From positions 124,001 to 188,000 of the forward strand of contig NZ_JASVWF010000008.1 of NCBI RefSeq assembly GCF_030286555.1: a DNA stretch of 64,000 nt, given 5' to 3'. Origin of the DNA: Actinomycetospora termitidis (lineage in GTDB: Bacteria; Actinomycetota; Actinomycetes; Mycobacteriales; Pseudonocardiaceae). Below, one piece after another: positions 25,302 through 34,706 of the stretch. Every line of letters begins with the position of its first letter. Position 1 is the first letter of the stretch. Under the pieces are notes generated by a model. It did not search any database and had not been told where the DNA came from. It saw nothing but the letters and a program-made list of their open reading frames with translations. Made by a program: the position numbers and the translations under genes.

Positions 25302-26506
25302 CGGCCCGACACCACCAGGACCGCCGCGACGTCGTCGGTCCGTTCGTCGGTCAGCGCCCGCACCTGCGACATCACCCGGTCCAGCATCCGCTCCGAGGAG
25401 AACCCGTCCTCCGCCTCCTCGCGCAGGCACCGCTCGAGGACCGCGAGCAGCCCGTCCGTGCCGAGGACGTCGTCGCCCTCGGACACCGCCGACGGCACGG
25501 GGCGGCCCTCCACCAGGCCGTCGGTGTACAGCAGCATCGCCCAGCCCTCCGGCAACGGGATCTCCAGGTCCTCCCACCGGTCGTCGGGGACGATCCCGAT
25601 CGGCCGCCCGAGCCGCGTGACCGGCAGGGGGGCGGCTCCCCCGGCCAGCGGCATCAGGACGGGCGGCGGATGACCGGCGAGCCGCAGGCGGGCCCGGCGT
25701 CGGTCGGGGTCCACGGTCAGCACGGCGAGGGTCGCGAAGATCCCCGTTCGGGCCCGTTCGTGCACGAGCAGCCGCCCGAGCGTCGGCAGCATCTGGGTGT
25801 CCGACGTCTCGGCGAGCACGACGGTCCGCCAGGCGATGCGGAGGTTCACCCCGAGGGCGGCCTCGTCCGGGCCGTGGCCGCAGACGTCGCCGATCACCAC
25901 GTGCAGCGTGCCGTCCGGCCCCTCCACCGCGTCGTAGAAGTCCCCGCCCAGCAGGCGCCGTCCACCGCCGGGCTCGTAGCGCACGGCGATCGCGATGTCG
26001 GGGTCGGTGACCAGCGGGGTCGGCAGCAGGCCCCGTTCCAGGCGGACGTTCTCCTCGGCGCGGGCGTGGGCGTCCCAGAGCTGCTGGCGGACCCGCTCGC
26101 CGCGCACCCGCTCCACCGCGTAGCGCAGGGCCCGGGACAACGAGGGGCCGTCGACGTGGTGCTTGAGCAGGTAGTCCTGGGCCCCCGCAGCGACCGCCCG
26201 GGCGCCCAGCTCGTGGTCGTGCCGTCCGGTCAGGACGACGACGGCCGGTCCGCCGCGTTCGCGCAGGACGCGCCGGAGGGCGTCGAGCCCCTCGGCGTCG
26301 GGCAGGGCCAGGTCGAGCAGGACGCACTCCACGTCGTCCACCTGCCGCTCGGCGTCGGCGACGGTGTGGGCCCGGTGCAGCATCACGCGGAACCCGCCCG
26401 CGACCTCGGCGTCGGCGAGGTGCTCGGCGACCAGCATCGCGTCCCCGTCGTCGTCCTCGACCAGGAGCACCGCGAGCGGGGCGGAGCCGTCGAGGGTGCC
26501 GGACAC
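25298..26506 (-). CDS. Receiver-PP2C (SpoIIE/RsbU-type) phosphatase
   Basis: The 402-aa protein joins an N-terminal receiver (VLLVEDDDGDAML, VLLDLALPDAEG with the acceptor Asp, VVVLTGR) to a SpoIIE-type PP2C phosphatase (LLGGDFYDAV, VIGDVCGHGPDEAALG, MLLYTDGLVEGR). These RsbU-like enzymes dephosphorylate anti-sigma antagonists in response to phosphorylation. GTG 26506 was selected because GGAGGAGGG lies about 6 nt upstream. It heads an operon with the kinase, the single receiver and an SDR. The presumed partner anti-sigma system is not in the window. Confidence 0.92.
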   Translation of the reverse strand: MSGTLDGSAPLAVLLVEDDDGDAMLVAEHLADAEVAGGFRVMLHRAHTVADAERQVDDVECVLLDLALPDAEGLDALRRVLRERGGPAVVVLTGRHDHELGARAVAAGAQDYLLKHHVDGPSLSRALRYAVERVRGERVRQQLWDAHARAEENVRLERGLLPTPLVTDPDIAIAVRYEPGGGRRLLGGDFYDAVEGPDGTLHVVIGDVCGHGPDEAALGVNLRIAWRTVVLAETSDTQMLPTLGRLLVHERARTGIFATLAVLTVDPDRRRARLRLAGHPPPVLMPLAGGAAPLPVTRLGRPIGIVPDDRWEDLEIPLPEGWAMLLYTDGLVEGRPVPSAVSEGDDVLGTDGLLAVLERCLREEAEDGFSSERMLDRVMSQVRALTDERTDDVAAVLVVSGR

Positions 26507-26570
26507 CGCACCCTCCTCCCACAGCACGGCCGACGCGCCACGGGCTCGGCGCGCTCGCCTGCGGGAAAGC

Positions 26571-27578
26571 CTAGATGTCGGCCATCCGGGGCGAGCAGGC
26601 CGCCCGGGTGCTGCGCGGGTCGAGCCCGGAGAGCCCGTGGCCGGTGCTCGTCGTCCCGCCCACGTCCCGGGCGTCCCGCCAGCTCAGCGCGGCGTCCACG
26701 AAGTGACGCACCGCGGGCGCGGTGTTCCCCCGCCGCCACGCCACCTGCAGCGCGACCTCGGGCGCGGGCACCGCGAGCGACCGGAACGTGACGCCGACCG
26801 GCCGCAGGTTCGCGTAGAACGACGGCTGCAGCGAGACCCCGACGCCGGCCGCGACCAGGCTGAGCTGGGTCTCGATGTCCGGCCCCTCGGCCACGATGTG
26901 CGGGCTGAAGCCGTGCTCACGGCAGTAGCCGGTGATGGTGTCGAAGAAGGCGGCCCCGAGCGGGCGGGGCCAGAGCACGAACGGCTGGTCGGCCAGGTCC
27001 CGCGGGTGCACGTGCTCCGCGGCGGCGAGGGGGTGGTCGTCGGGGAGGGCGACGAGCAGGGGTTCCGCCGTCAGGTGCTCCACCTGGATCTGCCGGCTCT
27101 CCTCGACCGCCCGCACCAGCCCGACGTCGAGGGTGCGGTCGGCGATCGCGAGGAGCTGGGCCGCGGTGTCGTACTGGGCCAGCTCCAGGTGCAGGTCGGG
27201 GTAGCGCGCCCGCATCGTCCGCAGCAGCGGAGGTGCGATGGACGCCAGCGCGGTGCCCACCGAGCCGATCATCAACCGACCGGCGGCACCGGCCGCGGCC
27301 TCCGCGACGAGATCGACGGTCTTGTCGGCCTCGCGCAGCACCCGCGGAGCCGCGTCGAGCAGCACCCGGCCGGCCGGCGTCAGGACGGTGACCCGGCTGG
27401 TCCGCTCGAACAACGGGGTCCCGAGCTGCCGCTCCAGCCCGCGCACCTGCTGGGAGAGCGCCGACTGACTGATGTGCAGCCGCTCGGCGGCCCGACTGAA
27501 GTGCAGTTCCTGCGCGAGCACGAGGAACACCCGGAGGTGACGCAGGTCCAGGGTCACGTCCGTCTCCACGCCCACCAT
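26571..27578 (-). CDS. LysR family transcriptional regulator
   Basis: The 335-aa protein has the LysR winged helix-turn-helix at about residues 9-66 (LRHLRVFLVLAQELHFSRAA, LHISQSALSQQVRGLERQLG) and a periplasmic-binding-like effector domain (LMIGSVGTALA, VGLVRAVEES). ATG 27578 gives the standard spacing to the helix-turn-helix. It is divergent from the flavin oxidase/Rieske pair. The 178-bp gap holds CCGCT-N9-AGCGG (27621-27639), a possible LysR-type box. It probably activates the pair in response to a quaternary amine or N-methyl amino acid (inference). Confidence 0.9.
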   Translation of the reverse strand: MVGVETDVTLDLRHLRVFLVLAQELHFSRAAERLHISQSALSQQVRGLERQLGTPLFERTSRVTVLTPAGRVLLDAAPRVLREADKTVDLVAEAAAGAAGRLMIGSVGTALASIAPPLLRTMRARYPDLHLELAQYDTAAQLLAIADRTLDVGLVRAVEESRQIQVEHLTAEPLLVALPDDHPLAAAEHVHPRDLADQPFVLWPRPLGAAFFDTITGYCREHGFSPHIVAEGPDIETQLSLVAAGVGVSLQPSFYANLRPVGVTFRSLAVPAPEVALQVAWRRGNTAPAVRHFVDAALSWRDARDVGGTTSTGHGLSGLDPRSTRAACSPRMADI

Positions 27579-27620
27579 CCTGCGCCCGCGATCGACCCCC
27601 GGACGGATCGATCGTCGTTC

Positions 27621-27639
27621 CCGCTGCACGGATAAGCGG
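27621..27639. promoter_or_regulatory. Possible LysR-box
   Basis: CCGCT (27621-27625) and AGCGG (27635-27639) form a short inverted repeat with a 9-bp spacer in the gap between LysR and the divergent oxidase gene. It matches the general architecture of LysR recognition sites rather than a strict T-N11-A sequence, so confidence is low. Confidence 0.35.
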
Positions 27640-27756
27640 CGCCGATGGATGAGTCCGCACTTCTGGGACGTCCGCCGGTCCGCATCGTCGGAATCTTTTC
27701 CCGACGGTGCCCGCGGCGCCACGGTGGGAACGTCACCGACGCAGGGAGTTCTCGGC

Positions 27757-28941
27757 GTGAACACCGATCATCAGGTCGTCGTCATCGGGTGCGGGGGCCT
27801 CGGATCCGCGGCCCTCTACTGGCTGGCCCGCGAACGGGGGCCGGCCGTCCTCGGGCTGGAGCGGCACGAACTCGGCCACTCCCGCGGCGCGAGCCAGGAC
27901 CACAGCCGCATCATCCGCTACGCCCAGCACCAGGACGCCTACGCCGACCTCGCGCCCGCGGCCTACGCCACGTGGCGCGCGGTCGAGGAGGCCTCGGACC
28001 AACGCCTGGTCACCGAGACCGGCGGCCTCGTCGTCGAGGACGTCGAGGCCCGCCGCGGCCTGGCCACCGGCACCCGCACCATCGACGGATACGCCGAGGT
28101 CGCGCGCCGTCACGACGTGCCGGTCGAGGTGCTCGACGCCGCCGAGGTCATGGCGCGCTGGCCGCAGTTCCGGCTCGCCGGCAGCGAGCGGGCCCTCTAC
28201 CAGCGGCGATCGGGGATCGTCGACGCCGCCCGCGCGAACGCGACGCACATCGCCCTCGCCCGCGGTCTCGGCGCCCAGGTGCGGGAGCACTCCCCGGTGC
28301 GGGCGCTGCACCCCGTGTCCGGCGGGGTCGAGGTCGTCACCGACGACGAGACCTACCGGGCCGACCACGTCGTCGTGACGGCGGACGCGCGGACCAACGA
28401 GGTCCTCGGCGGCCTGGTCCGGCTCCCCCTGACGGTCACCCAGGAGCAGGTGACCTACTACGCGACCCCGCACCTGCGGACGTTCTCCCCGGCGCACTTC
28501 CCGGTGTTCATGTGGCACGGCGCGGAGAACTACTACGGATTCCCCGTGTACGGAGAGGTGGCGACCAAACTCGGACAGCACATGGGCGGCCACGAGGTCA
28601 CGGCCGATTCCCGCACCTTCGAGCCCGATCCGCTCCGCCGGAAACGGCAGCAGGAATTCCTCGCCGAGCACCTGCCCGAATTCGGCGGGCCGGAGCTGTA
28701 CACGAAGACGTGCCTCTACACGATTCCGCCGGATCAGCACTTCGTCCTCGACCGCGTCCCGGACGCCCCCGCCATCACGGTCGGTGTCGGCGCCGGGCAC
28801 GCCTTCAAGTTCGCGTCGCTTCTCGGCCGGCTGCTGGGCGAGCTCAGCCTGCACGGCCGGACCAGCCTCCCCGTCGACACCTTCTCCCTGACCCGCCGGG
28901 CACTCGTCGACCCGACCTTCGAACGGACCTTCCATGTCTGA
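27757..28941 (+). CDS. Monomeric sarcosine oxidase / N-methyl amino acid oxidase family flavoenzyme
   Basis: The 394-aa protein has the FAD motif VVVIGCGGLGSAAL and the family segment SRGASQDHSRIIRYA. Cys319 in TKTCLYTIPPDQHF corresponds to the Cys that covalently carries FAD in monomeric sarcosine oxidase and N-methyltryptophan oxidase. The reaction is oxidative N-demethylation giving formaldehyde and H2O2. GTG 27757 has AGGGAG 9 nt before it. It overlaps the Rieske oxygenase gene by 8 bp, so the two are coupled. The exact amine is unknown. Confidence 0.88.
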   Translation: MNTDHQVVVIGCGGLGSAALYWLARERGPAVLGLERHELGHSRGASQDHSRIIRYAQHQDAYADLAPAAYATWRAVEEASDQRLVTETGGLVVEDVEARRGLATGTRTIDGYAEVARRHDVPVEVLDAAEVMARWPQFRLAGSERALYQRRSGIVDAARANATHIALARGLGAQVREHSPVRALHPVSGGVEVVTDDETYRADHVVVTADARTNEVLGGLVRLPLTVTQEQVTYYATPHLRTFSPAHFPVFMWHGAENYYGFPVYGEVATKLGQHMGGHEVTADSRTFEPDPLRRKRQQEFLAEHLPEFGGPELYTKTCLYTIPPDQHFVLDRVPDAPAITVGVGAGHAFKFASLLGRLLGELSLHGRTSLPVDTFSLTRRALVDPTFERTFHV

Positions 28942-30190
28942 GACGGACCTGCGTCCGCCGTTCCTGCCCGCCGACGACGACCCGGCCTGGGAGGTCGTGC
29001 GCGAACCGGGCCTCTCGCTGCCGCAGGCCGCCTACACCGACCCCGAGGTGTACCGCGCCGACCTCGAGCGGATCTTCCACGCCGGGTGGCTCTTCGCGAC
29101 GCACTCCTGCGAGGTCCGCGACCCCGGGCAGTACGTCACCGTGACGGTCGGTCGCGAGTCCGTGATCGTCGTGCGCGACCGCTCCGGCGAGCTCCGGGCG
29201 CACCACAACGTCTGCGCCCACCGCGGCTCGCGGATCACGACCGACGAGCGCGGCTGCGCGAAGCTGCTCGTCTGCCCGTACCACCAGTGGACCTACGACC
29301 TGGACGGCCGGCTGCGCAGCGCGCGCCTCATGGGCGAGGACTTCGCGCGCGCCGAGCACCGGCTCGTCCCCGTCGCCGTCCGCGAGGTCGCCGGGCTGGT
29401 GTTCCTCTGCCTCGCGGACGACCCGCCGCCGATCGACCGCTTCGTCGCGGACCTCGTGCCCCAGCTCGGCCCGCACCGGCTCGACGCGACCCGCGTCCTC
29501 GCCCGCGACCACTACCGGGTGCGGGCGAACTGGAAGACGCTCGTGGAGAACAACCGCGAGTGCTACCACTGCCGCGGCAACCACCCCGAGTTCTCGCTGT
29601 CGAACTTCGAGTACGGGACCCATGGCGACGTGCGCGTCGATCCCCGGTACGACGCGGCCGTCGACGCGGCCCACCGGCGCTGGGAGTCTCTCGGCCTCGC
29701 GCCGCGGGAGGTCAGCTTCCCCGGCGGCTCGTGGTACCGCATCAGCCGGTTGCCGCTGCGGCCCGGCTTCGTCACCGAGAGCCTCGACGGCCGACCGGTG
29801 GCGCCGTTGCTGGGCGACCTGACCGACCCCGACGTCGGGAGCCTGCGTCTGGTCGGGCTGCCCAACCTGTGGGCGCACGCCAACGGCGACTACGCCATGA
29901 CGACCCGCCTCACCCCCGTCGACGCCGCGACCACGGACGTCGAGGTCACGTTCCTGGTCCGCGACGACGCTCCCGCGGACCTCGACCCCGACGCCGTCGC
30001 GGCGGTGTGGCGGGCGACCTCGGAGCAGGACTGGGAGCTCTGCGAGAACAACGCGGCCGGCATCGCCTCCCGCGGCTACCGTCCGGGCCCGCTGTCGACC
30101 GTCATCGAAGGGTCCGTCGGGGCCTTCCTGGACTGGTACGTCGAGGCGATGTTCCGGCCGGGCGGGCGTTCCCGACGACGGGCCGGGTGA
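28934..30190 (+). CDS. Rieske non-heme iron oxygenase, alpha subunit (betaine demethylase-like)
   Basis: The 418-aa protein has a Rieske [2Fe-2S] site (Cys94-His96 in VCAHRG, Cys114-His117 in CPYHQW) and a mononuclear iron site with His212 and His217 in NNRECYHCRGNHPEF. That iron signature is shared with glycine betaine and stachydrine demethylases rather than benzoate dioxygenases. Together with the upstream N-methyl oxidase it suggests stepwise demethylation of a quaternary ammonium compound. No reductase is encoded nearby, so electrons must come from elsewhere. The ATG at 28934 overlaps the oxidase stop by 8 bp. Confidence 0.88.
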   Translation: MSETDLRPPFLPADDDPAWEVVREPGLSLPQAAYTDPEVYRADLERIFHAGWLFATHSCEVRDPGQYVTVTVGRESVIVVRDRSGELRAHHNVCAHRGSRITTDERGCAKLLVCPYHQWTYDLDGRLRSARLMGEDFARAEHRLVPVAVREVAGLVFLCLADDPPPIDRFVADLVPQLGPHRLDATRVLARDHYRVRANWKTLVENNRECYHCRGNHPEFSLSNFEYGTHGDVRVDPRYDAAVDAAHRRWESLGLAPREVSFPGGSWYRISRLPLRPGFVTESLDGRPVAPLLGDLTDPDVGSLRLVGLPNLWAHANGDYAMTTRLTPVDAATTDVEVTFLVRDDAPADLDPDAVAAVWRATSEQDWELCENNAAGIASRGYRPGPLSTVIEGSVGAFLDWYVEAMFRPGGRSRRRAG

Positions 30191-30223
30191 CGAGCCGCTG
30201 GACGGCGCACGTCACGGCGCAGG

Positions 30224-32989
30224 ATGCTCCACGGGGTGACCACCAGCCCGGACCGGGACCTCGTCGGACGCGACGAGGAGCTGCGGTCCCTGGTGGGGCG
30301 GCTGGACGCCGTCCACGAGGGCGGCGTGGTCCTCGGGCTGGTGGGCGAACCCGGCGTCGGGAAGAGCGCGCTGCTGACCGCTCTTGCCGAGCACGCGCGG
30401 GCGTCGGGGTTCCGGGTCCTCACGGCGCGGGGTGCGCCGTCCGAGGCGCACCTGCCCTACGCGGCCCTGCACCAGCTCCTGCGGCCCCTGCTCTCCCGCG
30501 CGGACCGGCTGCCCGAGCGCCAGCGGGAGTCGCTCCTCGCGGGCTTCGCGATGGCCGACCCGGGCGCGGTCAACCCGTTCTTCACCGCGCTCGCGGTCCT
30601 CGAGCTCCTCGTCGACGCGGCCGCCGACGCACCGGTGCTCGTCGGACTCGACGACGTCCACCGGATGGATCCGCCGTCGGTCGACGCGCTCGCCTTCGTC
30701 GCGCGGCGCATCGGCACGGAGCGGATCGCCCTGGTGCGGACCGCCCGTCCCGGGTCCCTGTCCGCCGACGACGAGACCGGGACCTGGATCGAGGTCCGGG
30801 GGCTGGACGAGGACGCGTCGAGGACGCTGCTCGCCACGCGCGCCCCGGACCTGGCGCCGGCGATCCGCGACCGCATCGTGCGGCATGCGGACGGCAACCC
30901 CCTCGCGCTGCTCGAGCTGGCCGTCGCGCTCGAGCACGGACGGCCTGCCGATCCCGACGACGACCTGCCGATGACCGCGCGCCTGGAACGGACGTTCGTG
31001 GCGCGGGCGGACGAGCTCGACGGGGCCGCGCGGGTGGTCCTGGACATGGCGGTCCTGCACGACGGCGACGACCTCGACGAGGTCCTCGCGGCGGCCGCGA
31101 TCGTGCTGCCCGCGGCCGGACACGCGACCGCCGCACGGCCGGCGTCCGACCTCGGTCTGCTGACCGTGCACGGCGGGACCTACCAGGTCGCCCACCCCCT
31201 GATCGGGTCCGCGCTGCGTCGGGCCATGCCCGCCGACGCCCGCCGGAGCGCGCACCTCGCCCTGGCCCGCGTCGTGGCCGCCGACCCCGACCGCGCCGTC
31301 CTCCACCGGGCCGCCGCGGCTCCCGGCCCCGACGAGACGCTCGCGGTCGAGCTCGAACGGACGGCCGGCCACGCCCACCGGCGCGGCGCGGTGTCCACCG
31401 CCCTCGACCGCCTCCAGCGGGCGGCCGCCCTGAGCGAGGACCCGGGTCGGCGGGCCGCGCGGCTGATCGGCGCGGCCGAGCTCGGGTACGAGCTCGGGCG
31501 CTTCGCGCAGGTCGAGCAGATCACGGCACAGGTCGCCCGCTCGGGCCTCGCGGTCCGGGAGCGGTCCCGGCTCGCCCGCCTCGAGGGGGTCTTCCACGAC
31601 GGGTCCAGGAGCGAGCCCGCGGACATCCGGCACCTGGTCGGGCTGGCCCGGCGCGCGACGACCGACGACGACGTCGATCTGGCACTGCAGTTGCTCTTCG
31701 GGGCGGCCCGGCGGGTGTGGTGGCGCGACCCCGGCCCGGCCGTCCGGGACGACATCCTCCGCGCCGCCCACGAGGTGACGCTGCCGGCCGACGACCCTCG
31801 TGTCCTCGCGGTGCTCGGGCTCTCGGAGTCCCTCACGGTCGCGCCGGCGGTCGTGCACGGCCTGGAGCAGTGGCCCGCGGACGCGCACGGCCGCCCCGAC
31901 CTCGCCGCGCTCCTCGGTGTCGCCGCGTTCTGCGTCGGGGACTTCGGCCGGGCCGACACCTTCCTCTCCGCCGCGGTCGGGGAGCTCCGCGAGCAGGGCC
32001 GGCTGGGTCTGCTGGCCGAGACGCTCGCCCTGCGCTCCTGGGCCGAGATCAACACGGGTGTCTTCGACGTGTCCCGGTCCGCCGACGAGGCCCGACGCCT
32101 CGCCGAGGAGACCGGGCAGGCGGTGTGGGCCGCGACCGCCGGCGTCGCCGTCGCCGTGGTCGAGGCGCTGGGCGGCGGTTGGGACGTCCACCACCCCCTG
32201 CTGGGCGAGGCCGAGGACACGGCGTCGCGCACCCCGAACGCGAGCTCGTCGCTGCTCGCGGGCGCGCAGCTCGCGCGGGGTGTCGCCGCCCTCGGCGCGG
32301 AGCGCCCCGAGCCGGCCTACGGCGAGCTGCACCGGGTCTTCGTCCACGCCGACCCGTCCTGTCATCGGGTGCAGCAGCTGTGGACGATCAGCTACCTCGC
32401 CGACGCCGCCGTCCACGCCGGCCGCCGCGAGGAGGCCACGGCCCTGCTGCGCTCGTCCGAACGGCTCGCCGGCGACTCCCCCGCGGTCGGGTCGTCGGTC
32501 GCGCTGGAGTACTCCCGGGCGGTGCTGGCCGACCCGACGTCGGCCGAGGACCTCTTCGCGACGGCGCTGGACGGTGCCGGTCGGGCGTACCCGTGGCACC
32601 ACGCCCGCCTCCAGCTCGCCCACGGGTCGTGGCTGCGGCGGCAACGGCGCACCGCCGAGTCGCGGGCGCCGCTGCGCGCGGCCCGCGCCCACTTCGACGC
32701 GTCCGGGATCCACACCTGGGCGCGGCGGGCCGACCGCGAGCTCCGGGCCACCGGTGAGCGGGGGTGGCGGCCGGCGACCCGACCCCGCGAACGGCTCTCC
32801 CCGCAGGAGGCGCAGATCGCCGAGCTGGCGGCCCGGGGGCTGTCGAACCGGGAGATCGGCCAGCGCCTGTTCCTGTCCCACCGGACGGTCGGCTCGCACC
32901 TCTACCGGGTGTTCCCCAAGCTCGGGATCACCGGCCGCGGCCAGCTCGCGGCAGCACTGGAGCCGCAGGCGTTGAGTCGTCGCGACTGA
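30224..32989 (+). CDS. Large ATP-binding LuxR-family regulator (LAL)
   Basis: The 921-aa protein has an N-terminal AAA/NACHT-type ATPase (P-loop GLVGEPGVGKSALL near residue 40, PVLVGLDDVHRMD Walker B), a long Ala-rich helical repeat region, and a C-terminal LuxR helix-turn-helix (LSPQEAQIAELAARGLSNRE, then IGQRLFLSHRTVGSHLYRVF). LAL regulators are ATP-dependent activators of catabolic or antibiotic genes. ATG 30224 or GTG 30236 may start it. It lies 33 bp downstream of the Rieske gene and may belong to that transcript or control the hydrolase/SDR pair that follows. Confidence 0.9.
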   Translation: MLHGVTTSPDRDLVGRDEELRSLVGRLDAVHEGGVVLGLVGEPGVGKSALLTALAEHARASGFRVLTARGAPSEAHLPYAALHQLLRPLLSRADRLPERQRESLLAGFAMADPGAVNPFFTALAVLELLVDAAADAPVLVGLDDVHRMDPPSVDALAFVARRIGTERIALVRTARPGSLSADDETGTWIEVRGLDEDASRTLLATRAPDLAPAIRDRIVRHADGNPLALLELAVALEHGRPADPDDDLPMTARLERTFVARADELDGAARVVLDMAVLHDGDDLDEVLAAAAIVLPAAGHATAARPASDLGLLTVHGGTYQVAHPLIGSALRRAMPADARRSAHLALARVVAADPDRAVLHRAAAAPGPDETLAVELERTAGHAHRRGAVSTALDRLQRAAALSEDPGRRAARLIGAAELGYELGRFAQVEQITAQVARSGLAVRERSRLARLEGVFHDGSRSEPADIRHLVGLARRATTDDDVDLALQLLFGAARRVWWRDPGPAVRDDILRAAHEVTLPADDPRVLAVLGLSESLTVAPAVVHGLEQWPADAHGRPDLAALLGVAAFCVGDFGRADTFLSAAVGELREQGRLGLLAETLALRSWAEINTGVFDVSRSADEARRLAEETGQAVWAATAGVAVAVVEALGGGWDVHHPLLGEAEDTASRTPNASSSLLAGAQLARGVAALGAERPEPAYGELHRVFVHADPSCHRVQQLWTISYLADAAVHAGRREEATALLRSSERLAGDSPAVGSSVALEYSRAVLADPTSAEDLFATALDGAGRAYPWHHARLQLAHGSWLRRQRRTAESRAPLRAARAHFDASGIHTWARRADRELRATGERGWRPATRPRERLSPQEAQIAELAARGLSNREIGQRLFLSHRTVGSHLYRVFPKLGITGRGQLAAALEPQALSRRD

Positions 32990-33077
32990 AGCCGCCCGGA
33001 CCTCCGTCGTCCTACGTTCGGTGCCTCAGCGGTGCACCGGCGAGCAGGGCCGGAACCGCCCGGCGAAGGAGACGACG

Positions 33078-33869
33078 GTGGCGACACCCGTGCTCTTCAT
33101 CCATGGTCTGTGGCTGCACGCGACGTCGTGGGGGCCGTGGATCGAGACCTTCCGTGAGGCGGGCTACGACCCGCAGGCCCCGGGGTGGCCCGGCGACCAC
33201 GACACCGTCGAGGAGTCCCGGCGCGACCCGGACGCGATCGCGGACCACGGCATCGACGCCGTGGTGGACCACTTCGCGGCGATCGTCGACACGCTCCCCT
33301 CCGCCCCGATCCTCGTCGGGCACTCCTTCGGTGGCCTCATCGCCCAGAAGCTCCTGGGGCAGGACCGCGCCCGCGCCGCCGTCGCGATCGACGCGGCGCA
33401 GATCAAGGGCGTGCTCCCGGTCCCGCTCTCGGCACTGCGCGCGACCCTGCCGGTCTTCCGGAACCCGGCCAACCGGCACCGCTCCGTGTCGCTGACCGCC
33501 GAGCAGTTCCGCTACGCGTTCGCGAATGCGGTGTCGGAGGAGGAATCCGATCGGCTCCACGAGCGCTGGACGATCCCGGCCCCGGGGCGCCCCCTGTTCG
33601 AGGCGGCGTCGGCGAACTTCGACCCGCACTCCCCGGCGAAGGTCGACACCGGGAACGAGGGCCGCGGGCCGCTCCTGCTGATCGCCAGCGGGAAGGACCA
33701 CACCGTCCCCGAGTCCGTGACGCGCTCGACCCTCAAGCAGTACCGGCACTCCTCCGCCGTCACCGACATCCAGACCCTCCCCGACCGCGGCCACTCGCTG
33801 ATCATCGACTCCGGATGGCCCGCGGTCGCCGAGCTCTGCCTGACCTGGCTGAAGGAACACGAGCTGTGA
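33078..33869 (+). CDS. Alpha/beta hydrolase (Ser nucleophile)
   Basis: This 263-aa hydrolase has FIHGLWLHATSW as the oxyanion loop, GHSFGG with nucleophile Ser83, and a catalytic His in PDRGHSL near the C-terminus. Thus it is a serine esterase or lactonase rather than an epoxide hydrolase. GTG 33078 is favoured because GAAGGAG is 7-13 nt upstream; an upstream ATG at 33021 lacks a ribosome site. It overlaps the next SDR gene by 4 bp (GTGA), so they are a coupled pair. Confidence 0.85.
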   Translation: MATPVLFIHGLWLHATSWGPWIETFREAGYDPQAPGWPGDHDTVEESRRDPDAIADHGIDAVVDHFAAIVDTLPSAPILVGHSFGGLIAQKLLGQDRARAAVAIDAAQIKGVLPVPLSALRATLPVFRNPANRHRSVSLTAEQFRYAFANAVSEEESDRLHERWTIPAPGRPLFEAASANFDPHSPAKVDTGNEGRGPLLLIASGKDHTVPESVTRSTLKQYRHSSAVTDIQTLPDRGHSLIIDSGWPAVAELCLTWLKEHEL

Positions 33870-34654
33870 AGCTCGACCTCGCCGGGCGGACCGCGGTGGT
33901 GACGGGCGCGAGCCGGGGCATCGGGCTGGAGGTCACGCGGGCGCTCGTCCGCGAAGGCGTCCGGATCGCGGCCGGTGCCCGGCACGCCTCGGCGGAGCTG
34001 ACCGCCCTCTCCGACGACGGCGACGTGCTCGTCGTCCTCGACGACCTGACCTCCTCCGACGGCAGCCGCGCCCTCGTCGAGCAGGCCGTCGAGCGCTTCG
34101 GCGGCGTCGACCTGCTGATCAACAACGTCGGGGGTGTCCGCCCCCGCACCGCCGGATTCGTCGAGGTGGGCGACGCCGACTGGCAGTGGGCGCTGGAGGT
34201 GAACCTGCTGTCCGCCGTCCGCGCGACCCGCGCGGCCGTGCCCCACCTCGTCCGCCGGGCGCCGTCGGCGATCGTCACCGTCTGCTCGGTCAACGCGACG
34301 CTGCCCGACCCCGGGGTGATCGACTACAGCGCGGCCAAGGCCGCCCTGCGGAGCTTCTGCAAGTCGCTGTCGAAGGAGCTCGGGCCGTCGGGGGTCCGCG
34401 TCAACACGGTGAGCCCGGGCCCCGTCGAGACCGATCTCTGGCTCGGGGCCGGTGGGGTGGCCGAGACGATCGGGCAGGCCCAGGGGGCCGACCCCGCGAG
34501 CATCCGGGCGGCCGCGGTCGCCGGGACCCCGACGGGTCGGTTCTCCCGCCCGTCGGAGGTCGCGCAGGTCGTGCTGCTCCTCGCCTCCGAGACCGCCGGC
34601 AACGTCACGGGCACGGACGTCGTCATCGACGGCGGGATGGTGACCACCGTCTGA
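33866..34654 (+). CDS. Short-chain dehydrogenase/reductase
   Basis: The 262-aa protein carries TGASRGIG (cofactor), LINNVGG, catalytic Ser in VTVCSVNATL and YSAAK. The C-terminus GNVTGTDVVIDGGM is typical of FabG-like SDRs. The GTG start overlaps the hydrolase stop in GTGA. A joint ester/alcohol or lactone/ketone pathway with the hydrolase is inferred; the substrate is unknown. Confidence 0.88.
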   Translation: MKLDLAGRTAVVTGASRGIGLEVTRALVREGVRIAAGARHASAELTALSDDGDVLVVLDDLTSSDGSRALVEQAVERFGGVDLLINNVGGVRPRTAGFVEVGDADWQWALEVNLLSAVRATRAAVPHLVRRAPSAIVTVCSVNATLPDPGVIDYSAAKAALRSFCKSLSKELGPSGVRVNTVSPGPVETDLWLGAGGVAETIGQAQGADPASIRAAAVAGTPTGRFSRPSEVAQVVLLLASETAGNVTGTDVVIDGGMVTTV

Positions 34655-34706
34655 CCAGCCTCAGGGCCTGTTGATCACACCAGGTGGGTCGGCGCGGCGG
34701 GCCCGG

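Noticed and set aside
24036-26522. A single long frame across the kinase and PP2C region
   Set aside because: The first part is an out-of-frame shadow of the PP2C gene; GTGA at 25298-25301 separates two genes.
29086-32757. A 1223-residue plus-strand frame overlapping the Rieske and LuxR genes
   Set aside because: It is Arg/Pro-rich, lacks domains and a ribosome site, and overlaps well-supported genes in another frame; it is a G+C-bias artefact.
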